Assembly (NCBI GenBank): GCA_009775365.1
Contig: VSPM01000027.1
Coordinates: 9,852-39,493, forward strand
Source of the DNA: Muribaculaceae bacterium
GTDB taxonomy: Bacteria; Bacteroidota; Bacteroidia; Bacteroidales; Muribaculaceae
Length of the DNA stretch: 29,642 nt
Direction of reading: 5' to 3'
The translations under genes and the position numbers were made by a program. This document shows positions 8,538 to 16,038 of the stretch, piece after piece (the stretch's first letter is position 1; each line of letters starts with the position of its first letter). The notes beneath the pieces are model-generated. The model had not been told where the DNA came from, made no database searches, and saw only the letters and a program-made list of their open reading frames with translations.

Positions 8538-9824
8538 TTAATGATTGCCCGACAATGCCACAGCCGGCTCCACTCGCGATGCGCGCCATGCCGGAACAGT
8601 TGCGCTCAGCAAATTCAAGATAAAGCAAAACAGCATGGCCATTCCGAAATTCTGCCAGTTGAACATCATATTGAACGTGGGTCTCGCATTGACAACAAGC
8701 AATGAAGAAGGGTCGAATCCTCCCACATACTGAAAAAACAGATGCGACACGAGCACTATGAAAGCTACGCTAAGAATCAAACCGATAGCTCCTCCTATAA
8801 AAGTTATGATCAAATTCTCTCCAAACATTTGCCCTACTATGCTTATTCGCTTGGCGCCAAAAGCACGGCGGACTCCTATCTCAGCCACTCTATGACGCAG
8901 GCGGCTCCTTGTCATGCTGCTGAGATTGATTGCAGGAAGAATTATAAGCACACAATAAAATATCATCATCATATTGTGATGACGGTCAATTTCCGGGCCG
9001 TTATTGCTTCCGAAATTACCCAGGGCCATCTCTTCAGCTGTGTAAGGCTGTCCGTGATAAATCAACCTGTCTGACTCGTTATCCATCTCACGCTGCAATG
9101 CCTGATAACGATGAGACACCTGGGCCTTGACACTTTCTACGTCAACACCCTCTTTCAAAAGAAGCCTAACGACTGAGCCGCCCCAATAATTGCTTTGAGT
9201 GTCTTCATCGAGATAAGGGATGTAAAAATTGGCATATGTCTGAGACAGCAATGGATTGACATCTTCTACAACACCCACAATTCTATAGGGCATATTATCA
9301 ACATCGATTTCCCTTCCGGCAACTTTTTCTTCTCCAAAAAGTGTGCGCGCTGCCGAAGCTGTCACAACAGCCACTTTCCCTCGAGAGCTGACTTCTGCCT
9401 CATCAAACGGACGCCCGTCTATGAATCTGAAATCATATATGCTCCAAAACTCATTGTCGACAGACATAGGCGACATAGAATAGGCATCACCCCCTTTAAC
9501 ATTCACATCTCTATTGGCATTCCACACATTCAGGTAAGAAATCTTCTCCACTCCCTCAAGATTGCCATAAACTTTTTTTATGAAATTAGGATTTAAACCC
9601 ATTGTTGACCCATCGCCATCGGTAGAAGAGGTGACATGTATGCCTTGTCCTGTCATGATTCTGTTGCGGTTCGACTCCGGAGCCACTTCTGCAGTCTTCA
9701 CCTGCTCTGTCATGAAAAGCGACATCACCAGGAAAATCGAAAGCGCAGTGCCGCTTATCGACACCCACGTCATCATTTTCTGATGCCGCATTTCATAATA
9801 TATTTGTCTTAAATAATTCTTCAT
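8538..9824 (-). CDS. ABC transporter permease, MacB/FtsX type (type A, copy 1)
   Basis: A 428-residue permease, first of the four in order of transcription. It opens MKNYLRQIYYEMRHQKMMTW, has one helix at about 18-40, a periplasmic domain, then three helices; RHRVAEIGVRRAFGAKRISI is the coupling segment and VPAWRASRVEPAVALSG is near the end. It is paralogous to 5934-7226 and pairs with the type-B gene 12 bases downstream. It lies 63 bases after the ATPase gene that must power it. Family assignment rests on topology and these conserved motifs; substrate unknown. Confidence 0.88.
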   Translation of the reverse strand: MKNYLRQIYYEMRHQKMMTWVSISGTALSIFLVMSLFMTEQVKTAEVAPESNRNRIMTGQGIHVTSSTDGDGSTMGLNPNFIKKVYGNLEGVEKISYLNVWNANRDVNVKGGDAYSMSPMSVDNEFWSIYDFRFIDGRPFDEAEVSSRGKVAVVTASAARTLFGEEKVAGREIDVDNMPYRIVGVVEDVNPLLSQTYANFYIPYLDEDTQSNYWGGSVVRLLLKEGVDVESVKAQVSHRYQALQREMDNESDRLIYHGQPYTAEEMALGNFGSNNGPEIDRHHNMMMIFYCVLIILPAINLSSMTRSRLRHRVAEIGVRRAFGAKRISIVGQMFGENLIITFIGGAIGLILSVAFIVLVSHLFFQYVGGFDPSSLLVVNARPTFNMMFNWQNFGMAMLFCFILNLLSATVPAWRASRVEPAVALSGNH

Positions 9825-9887
9825 CTGATTGTTGAATTAGTTTATATCGGTTCTATAAATCCTATCTGTTTTATAGGTCTTATAGCG

Positions 9888-10562
9888 TCATTCCACCTGA
9901 CGGCCGTCGAAGAAGCGCATGATGCGGTCTGTCATTCGCGCCTGGCTCTCATTGTGAGTCACCATTACGATTGTGCGTCCGTCTTCTTTATTAAGCTTAT
10001 GAAGAATATCCATAACTTCCTGCCCCATCTTGGAGTCAAGGTTTCCTGTAGGTTCGTCGGCAAGAACAATCTGAGGGTTGCCGATAATCGCCCTCGCAAT
10101 AGCCACCCTCTGGCACTGTCCTCCCGAAAGCTGGCCCGGGAAATGGCGCATACGATGACTGAGGCCGAGACGGGTCAGAACTTCCGCCACCTTCTCATGA
10201 CGCTCCTTGGCGCTAACGCCGCTTCTATAGGCAAGAGGCAACGCCACATTCTCTGCCACATTGAGCGAGGGAATAAGATGAAAACTCTGGAACACAAAAC
10301 CTATGTTCCGGTTACGGAACTCAGAAAGCCTGCTGTCATTCATGTTCCCTGTGGCCTGATCAATGATTGTCACTGTGCCGCTTGTTGGCACGTCAAGCAA
10401 ACCGATTATATTGAGAAGTGTCGACTTGCCGCATCCTGACGGCCCCATGATGCTCACAAACTCCCCTTTCTGAATTTCAAGATTCACGTTCTCAAGCGCA
10501 AGTGTTTCAATCTCTTTTGTGCGGTAAACCTTGTTTACGTCCTTTAAACTTATTATTGCCAT
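9888..10562 (-). CDS. ABC transporter ATP-binding protein, MacB/LolD type
   Basis: A stand-alone nucleotide-binding subunit of 224 residues. Walker A GPSGCGKST (40-48), Q-loop FVFQS (Gln92), signature LSGGQ (145-149), Walker B IVLADE (165-170) and switch histidine in VTHN (203) are all present, so it should hydrolyse ATP. The ADEPTGNLDS segment and 224-residue length are typical of the LolD/MacB/FtsE group. The ATG sits one base after the adaptor's TAA (TAAAATG), implying translational coupling. It is the only ATPase in an operon with four permeases, so it probably serves both permease pairs. Confidence 0.95.
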   Translation of the reverse strand: MAIISLKDVNKVYRTKEIETLALENVNLEIQKGEFVSIMGPSGCGKSTLLNIIGLLDVPTSGTVTIIDQATGNMNDSRLSEFRNRNIGFVFQSFHLIPSLNVAENVALPLAYRSGVSAKERHEKVAEVLTRLGLSHRMRHFPGQLSGGQCQRVAIARAIIGNPQIVLADEPTGNLDSKMGQEVMDILHKLNKEDGRTIVMVTHNESQARMTDRIMRFFDGRQVE

Positions 10563-10563
10563 T

Positions 10564-11820
10564 TTATTTAGATGTTTTTAGTTTTATTGATTTCTTGTTC
10601 TTATAACTGCTCATGTCGCTGACCACAACCTCTTCACCCGGCTGTATTCCGCTTTTAACTTCCACATAGTCGAAATTGCTGTCGCCCAGCGTCACGCTTC
10701 TTCTCTCAAGCCTGTTGTCTGAAACCTTCACAAACATAGCGTAAGTGCCGGGGCCCTGAAAGTATTGCCCGTTGGGTATTCTTACAACCCCGTCGTGGAT
10801 ATCGTAGATCACATTGAGTTCTGTGCGCAAACCGGAGCGAAGAAGTTTATCGGCATCATCGTCAAGAAGCACCGTAAAATCGACCATTCCGTTTTGGCTT
10901 TGCGGAGATATGTTGCTTATGTGTCCTTTAACAGTGTTGCGGTTAATTCTGACATTCACGGCAGAACCTACAGAAAGTTTTCCGGAGTTGGATTCCGGAA
11001 TTTCACCGTTCACCTTAAAATGTGTAAGGTCTGACACCACTGCAAGTTTTTCACCCGGCGCAATACTTGTGCCAAGACTTTTATTCAGATATGTCACAGT
11101 TCCGGCACGGGGAGCCTTGACACGGGCGTCATCAAGCGTGCGCTCCATCGCCTCAAGGTTGCGGGCCGAAATCGCGCCTTCAAGCTGCTTGCTGCGATAA
11201 GCTGCCGCGTGAGCCTTGCGCTCGTTGGCAAGCTGAGTTCTAAGCTGGTCGAGTTCAAGAAGGCCGGTGGAATATGCAAGTTCCGCCTCCCTGATGCGGT
11301 CGCCTGTGCCGCTGCCTATGCTGTCGAGCCTTTTTTCATTGGCAACCTCAGCTTTAAGATGGCTCACAGCCATCTCTTTCGCCTTGATTCGCATTTCGAG
11401 GTCAGTGAGATAAGTGGCGTTATTAAGTGCCGCCTGTTCTATCTCATTTCGCTTCATGCTCACCTCGTCGTTCATTCGTCTCAAATCAGCCTCTGCCGAC
11501 TCAAGGTCAAGTCTCAATAACGACTGGCCGGAATCTACAGCGTCTCCTTCGTTGCAATAGACTTCAAGAATCTTAGTCGCCACCGGAGAGACTATAGCCT
11601 GCTCATACAGCGGCACTATTTTGCCCGATGCAGAAACACTGCTTTCAAGGGTAGCCAGCTCTGCTTTTTTAATCAAAAGACCGTCAGAATCCACACTCGA
11701 CCCGAGCAAAGATACCACTATAGCCACAATCGCAACCAAGCCAAGTAAAATTCCAAAGACTATAAGCCGCTTTTTAAAAACTGCCTTCCGGCGCTCCTCT
11801 ATTGGGATTTCTCTATCCAT
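10564..11820 (-). CDS. HlyD/MacA-type periplasmic adaptor protein
   Basis: A membrane fusion protein of 418 residues that should bridge the inner-membrane permeases to the TolC-like channel. It has a short cytoplasmic N-terminus, one membrane helix (about 18-40, RLIVFGILLGLVAIVAIVVS), a first lipoyl half-domain (SPVATKILEVYCNEGDAVDSG), a long coiled-coil hairpin (about 100-215), the second lipoyl half (VKAPRAGTVTYLN), and beta-barrel and membrane-proximal domains. I chose the ATG at 11820. The frame is open up to a TTG at 11880, but that TTG is part of the sigma-54 promoter, upstream of the predicted transcript start, so the longer version cannot be right if the promoter is real. It is the first gene of the operon, coupled to the ATPase gene. 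Confidence 0.92.
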   Translation of the reverse strand: MDREIPIEERRKAVFKKRLIVFGILLGLVAIVAIVVSLLGSSVDSDGLLIKKAELATLESSVSASGKIVPLYEQAIVSPVATKILEVYCNEGDAVDSGQSLLRLDLESAEADLRRMNDEVSMKRNEIEQAALNNATYLTDLEMRIKAKEMAVSHLKAEVANEKRLDSIGSGTGDRIREAELAYSTGLLELDQLRTQLANERKAHAAAYRSKQLEGAISARNLEAMERTLDDARVKAPRAGTVTYLNKSLGTSIAPGEKLAVVSDLTHFKVNGEIPESNSGKLSVGSAVNVRINRNTVKGHISNISPQSQNGMVDFTVLLDDDADKLLRSGLRTELNVIYDIHDGVVRIPNGQYFQGPGTYAMFVKVSDNRLERRSVTLGDSNFDYVEVKSGIQPGEEVVVSDMSSYKNKKSIKLKTSK

Positions 11821-11864
11821 AATTGTTATTGTTTGCAGATAAAATGTTTTCTGCATATCATTTA

Positions 11865-11880
11865 ACAATACCCGTGCCAA
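11865..11880 (-). promoter_or_regulatory. Sigma-54 (-24/-12) promoter of the exporter operon
   Basis: Read on the minus strand the sequence is TTGGCACGGGTATTGT. It matches the RpoN consensus TTGGCACG-N4-TTGC at every conserved base but the last (GT in place of GC at -12). The GG and the -12 G are separated by exactly ten bases. The predicted start of transcription is near 11853, giving a leader of about 33 bases to the ATG at 11820. The presence of an NtrC-family activator in the same operon supports it strongly. Confidence 0.85.
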
Positions 11881-11925
11881 ATATCAAATATCACTGGCTA
11901 TAAATAATTTAACATCATGTAGCTA

Positions 11926-11959
11926 TGTCCATTGACGTACAATTGTCCGATTCCGTACA
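11926..11959. promoter_or_regulatory. Two tandem enhancer (UAS) sites for the sigma-54 activator
   Basis: TGTCCATTGACGTACA (11926-11941) and TGTCCGATTCCGTACA (11944-11959) are two copies of a 16-bp imperfect palindrome sharing TGTCC at one end and CGTACA at the other (12 of 16 bases identical), with centres 18 bp apart. They are centred at about -80 and -98 from the predicted sigma-54 start, the usual place for enhancers of NtrC-family activators with Fis-type DNA-binding domains. That the regulator encoded at 1797-3122 binds them is inferred. Confidence 0.7.
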
Positions 11960-12071
11960 CCCTGCCACACAAACATAATACAATTGCCGGCAAATCCGCT
12001 TCAACAATAAAAAAGTTTTCAACTATAAATATCGGCATTTTGTCCCTGAGAATAAAGAGGATGTAATCGGG

Positions 12072-12809
12072 TTGTCAATCGATGAATTAATATCACGTTG
12101 GGGAGACTATACCTTCGCGTTGGTTGACGACCCATATTATGACGGCCACATGTATTCATTCGCACACATAATGCTTCCTGATGACGGAGCCTATTTCAAC
12201 GGAGTGACTGTATGCGTAGATAACGATGGAAAAGTTATCGAAATCGAACCCATGCGTGAACGTCATCGCAACCTCTTCGGGTCACTTCCATTCTACGAAT
12301 CCATACTTCGGCTCAATATCATGGAATGGGTGAGGCCCGGCCCGTGGCTTGAATCGGTTGGAGATGCTCCATCACGAGGTTTTTGGATGTCGCTGATTCT
12401 GTCTTTAGTCTATTTCGTGCTGTTGCTCGCCGGGCCTTTGGGAATCGCGTTTCTGCTGTATACCGCATTTGACCAATTCGGAGGACCAAGATTCCAATTG
12501 CCTGCCGCTATAGTTTTAATTCCACTCACATATATAGTGGAGTATGTGATAATCATATCCATACCCGACTATTACAGCGCAGCCTGGTGGGTGACTTCCC
12601 TTATAATGGTAGGCTGGTGCGCTATCGCGCCATGGATGATTATCGGGGCGACATCACATTATTGTCCTGAGTGCAAAGGCAAAGAATGGGATGAAGAACG
12701 AAATATCTTTAAAGTAGAATATCCTAAAACCGAATTCAAGCAAGTATGGACAGCAAGCGGCCATCGCGTGGTGCTCAGCGACCCATGGCAGCAATTTGCG
12801 CAACTGTGA
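12072..12809 (+). CDS. Unrecognised membrane protein with C-terminal Cys-x-x-Cys
   Basis: I do not recognise this 245-residue protein. The first 100 residues look soluble (ISRWGDYTFALVDDPYYDG and a beta-rich stretch), followed by about three or four membrane segments between residues 103 and 205 (FWMSLILSLVYFVLLLAGPL; AAIVLIPLTYIVEYVIIIS; TSLIMVGWCAIAPWMIIGA). A soluble tail contains CPEC, a possible half metal site. The start is uncertain: no in-frame ATG exists upstream, the TTG at 12072 is preceded by AAAGAGG 11 bases away, and the frame stays open back to 11979 with protein-like content. It is transcribed away from the sigma-54 operon; no clear promoter was found. Confidence 0.6.
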   Translation: MSIDELISRWGDYTFALVDDPYYDGHMYSFAHIMLPDDGAYFNGVTVCVDNDGKVIEIEPMRERHRNLFGSLPFYESILRLNIMEWVRPGPWLESVGDAPSRGFWMSLILSLVYFVLLLAGPLGIAFLLYTAFDQFGGPRFQLPAAIVLIPLTYIVEYVIIISIPDYYSAAWWVTSLIMVGWCAIAPWMIIGATSHYCPECKGKEWDEERNIFKVEYPKTEFKQVWTASGHRVVLSDPWQQFAQL

Positions 12810-12846
12810 ATCTTACGATAACAGATTCAGACTGTAATAGTGGAAA

Positions 12847-12878
12847 TTTGCACATATCGCAAACTTTTGGTAATTTCA
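12847..12878 (+). promoter_or_regulatory. Candidate Bacteroidota promoter for the ROK kinase operon
   Basis: TTTG at 12847-12850, then 20 bases, then TAATTTCA at 12871-12878 (six of eight positions of TAnnTTTG). The ATG of the kinase gene is at 12899, leaving a leader of roughly 14 bases. The -7 box is imperfect, so this is tentative. Confidence 0.4.
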
Positions 12879-12898
12879 CGCTCAAAACCTACTAAACC

Positions 12899-13870
12899 AT
12901 GGACGCTAACAACCTATATCCTCCTTTCACCATAGGTGTTGATCTCGGCGGGACCAACACTGTATATGCCATTGTCGACTCTGTCGGCCATATCCTTTCG
13001 CGCAACTCATTTCCTACTGCAACCCCCACGATAGAGAAATGGGCAGACACCCTTTGCTCCGGCATTACTAAACTTATTGAAGACAATAAGATGGCCGGTC
13101 AGATTGAAGGAATAGGAATCGGCGCACCTTGCGCTAACGCAGTGACCGGATGCATCGAAGCGGCCACCGACCTTCCATGGCCGTCACCGATTCCTCTTGC
13201 CAATATGATTGAAATGAGACTCGGTTTGAACGTTGTGATAAGCAATGACGCCAATGCCGCGGCAATCGGTGAAATGACCTATGGAGCCGCCGCCGGTCTC
13301 GACAATTTCATAGTGCTCACTCTTGGCACCGGAGTTGGCTCCGGCATTGTTTGCGACGGCCACCTGCTTTCTGGCACCAAAGGATTTGCCGGAGAACTCG
13401 GACATATGACTTTCGCTTTTGCGAGCGACAGGAAATGTTCTTGCGGGAGAACAGGTTGTCTTCAGACTGTGGCATCTGCAAAAGGGATTAAGGCTACAGC
13501 CATAAAGTTTCTCGACAGTTCAAACGAACATTCTCTTCTCCGCTCGATCCCCCAAAACGAGCTGAACCCTAAAAAAATTGAAGATGCGGCCAAATTGGGC
13601 GACAATATCGCCCGCAAAGTCTTTGAATTCACCGGAGAATGCCTTGGGAAGGCTGCCGCTGAGTTTGCTTCAATAACAGATCCTGAGGCTATAATCCTTT
13701 TCGGAGGAGTGGCAAAGGCCGGCGAACTTCTGCTGAATCCAATGAGAAAAGCATTCTCTGAAAACGCTCTCCACTTGTATATAGACAGAGTGAGAATGCT
13801 CACATCCGGGCTTGATGGAGCCGATGCCGCTATTCTTGGAGCAGCTTCTCTCCCTTATCTGAATCATTAA
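12899..13870 (+). CDS. ROK-family sugar kinase (glucokinase-like)
   Basis: A cytoplasmic ATP-dependent hexose kinase of 323 residues. The N-terminal phosphate-binding motif GVDLGGTNT (13-21), catalytic Asp117 in SNDANAAA, phosphate-2 motif LTLGTGVGSG (about 140-149) and the ROK signature GELGHM (165-170) with CSCGRTGCLQT (180-190) are all present. His169 and Cys180, 182 and 187 are the usual ROK zinc ligands. Glucose is the commonest substrate for proteins with this layout, but N-acetylmannosamine, fructose or other sugars cannot be excluded. The fucosidase gene starts 23 bases downstream, so the two are probably co-transcribed; the product of a fucosidase is not itself a known ROK substrate, so the kinase may act on other sugars freed from the same glycans. 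Confidence 0.92.
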   Translation: MDANNLYPPFTIGVDLGGTNTVYAIVDSVGHILSRNSFPTATPTIEKWADTLCSGITKLIEDNKMAGQIEGIGIGAPCANAVTGCIEAATDLPWPSPIPLANMIEMRLGLNVVISNDANAAAIGEMTYGAAAGLDNFIVLTLGTGVGSGIVCDGHLLSGTKGFAGELGHMTFAFASDRKCSCGRTGCLQTVASAKGIKATAIKFLDSSNEHSLLRSIPQNELNPKKIEDAAKLGDNIARKVFEFTGECLGKAAAEFASITDPEAIILFGGVAKAGELLLNPMRKAFSENALHLYIDRVRMLTSGLDGADAAILGAASLPYLNH

Positions 13871-13893
13871 ACAAAAACCATAACATCTTCATC

Positions 13894-15186
13894 ATGAAAT
13901 TCAGAAATCTGCTATCGGCATTTTTGCTTGCAACGTCTATCTCTTCATTTGCCACGGATTATATTCCATCGCCTGAAGTATTGAAATCGCGTGAAGAGTT
14001 CTCAGACGACCGGTTTGGAATCTTTCTTCATTGGGGAATCTACAGCATGTTCGGCCAAGGGGAATGGTATCTTAACTATGGCCCGTCTGCCGAAGAATAT
14101 ATGAAAGCCGCCCAAGGATTCTACCCCGCTAATTTTAATGCGAAAGAATGGGTGTCGGCCATAAAAGACTCCGGGGCCAAATATATTTGCATCACATCTC
14201 GCCATCACGACGGGTTCTCTATGTTCGACACAGATGAAAACGACTACAACATTGTAGACGGCACTCCTTTTAAACGCGATATTCTCAAAGAACTGTCGGA
14301 AGAATGTCAAAAGCAAGGAATTGCTCTGCATCTGTATTATTCTCATCTCGACTGGGTGCGCCCCGATTACCCTCTCGGCCGCACCGGCCACGACACAGGG
14401 CGTGACCTTAAACCCGACTGGGATTCTTATTACGGATTCATGAACAGGCAGCTCACTGAACTGCTCACAAACTATGGCCCGATTCGAGCCATATGGTTCG
14501 ACGGCTGGTGGGACCACGATGAAGACGCTACACCTTTCGACTGGCATCTGCCCGAACAATACGAAATGATTCATAAGCTACAGCCGGGATGTATGGTGGC
14601 AAACAACCATCATCAGCCCCCCTTCCCCGGTGAAGACATCCAGATTTTCGAGCGCGACCTTCCCGGAGAAAACACCGCGGGATTATCAGGACAGGCAGTA
14701 AGCCGCCTTCCCTTGGAAACCTGCAACACAATGAATGGAATGTGGGGATATAAAATAAACGACCAAAACTACAAGGATGCCACCACGCTGATACGATATC
14801 TGGTAAAAGCGGCCGGAATGGGAGCTAACCTTCTTCTCAATATCGGCACGCAACCAAGCGGAGATCTGCCAGCAACCGCTCTCTCCCGCCTCAAGGAAAT
14901 GGGCGAATGGATGCGCGAAAACGGAGAAACAATATATGGCACTGAAGCAGGGCCATTCCCCGCACAAAGCTGGGGGACAACCACTCGGAAAGGGAATCGA
15001 CTGTTTGTGCACGTCATGACTCCGGAAACATCTGCAATCATTCTTCCGGGCAACCTTAAAATAAAGAAGGCTTTTGAATACAGGTCGAAAAAGCCCGTGA
15101 GTTTTTCGCGACAGGGAGAACACACGCTTTTGCAATTTGATTCAATACCCACCGGAATTGACTACATTATTGAGTGCTCCTTATAG
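13894..15186 (+). CDS. Secreted GH29 alpha-L-fucosidase
   Basis: A 430-residue glycoside hydrolase with a signal peptide (KFRNLLSAFLLATSISSFA), so exported, probably to the periplasm or cell surface. GH29 hallmarks are FGIFLHWGIYS (41-51), the fucose-binding SRHHDGFSMF (102-111) and IWFDGWW, where Asp203 is the expected retaining nucleophile. The acid/base is not fixed by sequence in this family; Glu253 or Glu274 (in LPLETCNTM) are candidates. A beta-sandwich C-terminal domain follows (about 345-430). It would release terminal fucose from host or plant glycans. It sits between a sugar kinase and a CutC gene in a same-strand run. No SusC/SusD genes are in the window, so this is not a classic polysaccharide utilisation locus. 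Confidence 0.92.
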   Translation: MKFRNLLSAFLLATSISSFATDYIPSPEVLKSREEFSDDRFGIFLHWGIYSMFGQGEWYLNYGPSAEEYMKAAQGFYPANFNAKEWVSAIKDSGAKYICITSRHHDGFSMFDTDENDYNIVDGTPFKRDILKELSEECQKQGIALHLYYSHLDWVRPDYPLGRTGHDTGRDLKPDWDSYYGFMNRQLTELLTNYGPIRAIWFDGWWDHDEDATPFDWHLPEQYEMIHKLQPGCMVANNHHQPPFPGEDIQIFERDLPGENTAGLSGQAVSRLPLETCNTMNGMWGYKINDQNYKDATTLIRYLVKAAGMGANLLLNIGTQPSGDLPATALSRLKEMGEWMRENGETIYGTEAGPFPAQSWGTTTRKGNRLFVHVMTPETSAIILPGNLKIKKAFEYRSKKPVSFSRQGEHTLLQFDSIPTGIDYIIECSL

Positions 15187-15254
15187 ATAATCGGCTCACC
15201 ACCGACACTGAGACATAAATAAAGCACTCATCACCACTTTTATCTTTTAAAATT

Positions 15255-16022
15255 ATGCAACTTGAGATATGCTGCGGAGACCTTGCCAGTGTGCTCGCGG
15301 CAAAAAAGGGAGGCGCACAGCGCATTGAACTCTGTTCAGGACTTTCCGAAGGTGGACTGACACCATCTATCGGCTTAATAAAGGCTGCCGTGGCTACAGG
15401 GATTCCAAATATCAATGTTCTTATCAGACCTCGTCCCGGCGATTTCCTTTATTCCACTGAAGAATTATCGCTTATGGAAGATGACATCAAGACCGCGATA
15501 TCAGCCGGAGCCACAGGCATTGTGATAGGCGTGCTAACTCCTGATGGAGACATCGACATGAACGCATGCGAACGCCTGATAAAGGCTGCGCGGGATGAAG
15601 CCCGATCATTGGGAAGAGAGAGTCTAAATATCACTTTCCACAGGGCATTTGATGTTTCTCGCGATGCAGACAAAAGCCTTAACGACATAATACTCCTCGG
15701 ATGTGATTGCCTGCTGACATCCGGAATGGCGCCTACTGCCGTGAAAGGTCTCCCGGCGCTTCAGCGCCTCTCGAGAGTAGCCTCCGGAAGAATTTCCATA
15801 ATGGCAGGCTCAGGCGTGAACCCTGCCAATGCACGCGACATTATCAACGCCACAGAAGTAGACTCTATCCATTCCACTGCCCGCAAGCCTATTGCAAGCC
15901 GAATGCTTTTCAGGCGTCCGCTGGTGCCTATGGGCGCTCCGGGGTCTGATGAATACGCCCCCCTCTCCACCTCTCCCGATGTTGTCGCGGCGCTTATCGC
16001 GGCTATTAACGACAAGCAGTAA
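15255..16022 (+). CDS. cutC: CutC-family copper homeostasis protein
   Basis: A TIM-barrel protein of 255 residues. The conserved N-terminus LEICCGDLASVLAAKKGGA, then RIELCSGLSEGGLTPS, RPRPGDFLYS, FHRAFD, LTSGMAPTA and IMAGSGVN identify the family (unrelated to choline TMA-lyase CutC). The family was linked to copper tolerance in E. coli by genetics, but its biochemical role is not settled. The gene starts 68 bases after the fucosidase, with no promoter seen in between, and is followed 16 bases later by the transglutaminase-like gene, so it is probably one member of the operon. Why it travels with secreted enzymes is not apparent. Confidence 0.93.
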   Translation: MQLEICCGDLASVLAAKKGGAQRIELCSGLSEGGLTPSIGLIKAAVATGIPNINVLIRPRPGDFLYSTEELSLMEDDIKTAISAGATGIVIGVLTPDGDIDMNACERLIKAARDEARSLGRESLNITFHRAFDVSRDADKSLNDIILLGCDCLLTSGMAPTAVKGLPALQRLSRVASGRISIMAGSGVNPANARDIINATEVDSIHSTARKPIASRMLFRRPLVPMGAPGSDEYAPLSTSPDVVAALIAAINDKQ

Positions 16023-16038
16023 CTTTATTCTAAATCAA

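Noticed and set aside
9954..10439. Open frame of 161 codons on the plus strand
   Set aside because: It is antisense to the ABC ATPase gene, which has all its motifs intact.
12807..12829. Inverted repeat TGAATCT / AGATTCA at the end of the unrecognised membrane protein gene
   Set aside because: The stem is only 7 bp with a 9-base loop and is not followed by a T-tract, so I do not call it a terminator.
14002..14574. Open frame of 190 codons on the minus strand
   Set aside because: It lies wholly antisense to the GH29 catalytic domain and has no start signal or recognisable content.
15892..16038. Longer reading frame for the transglutaminase-like protein
   Set aside because: It would overlap the 3' end of cutC by over 130 bases and would bury the clear signal peptide that starts at 16039.
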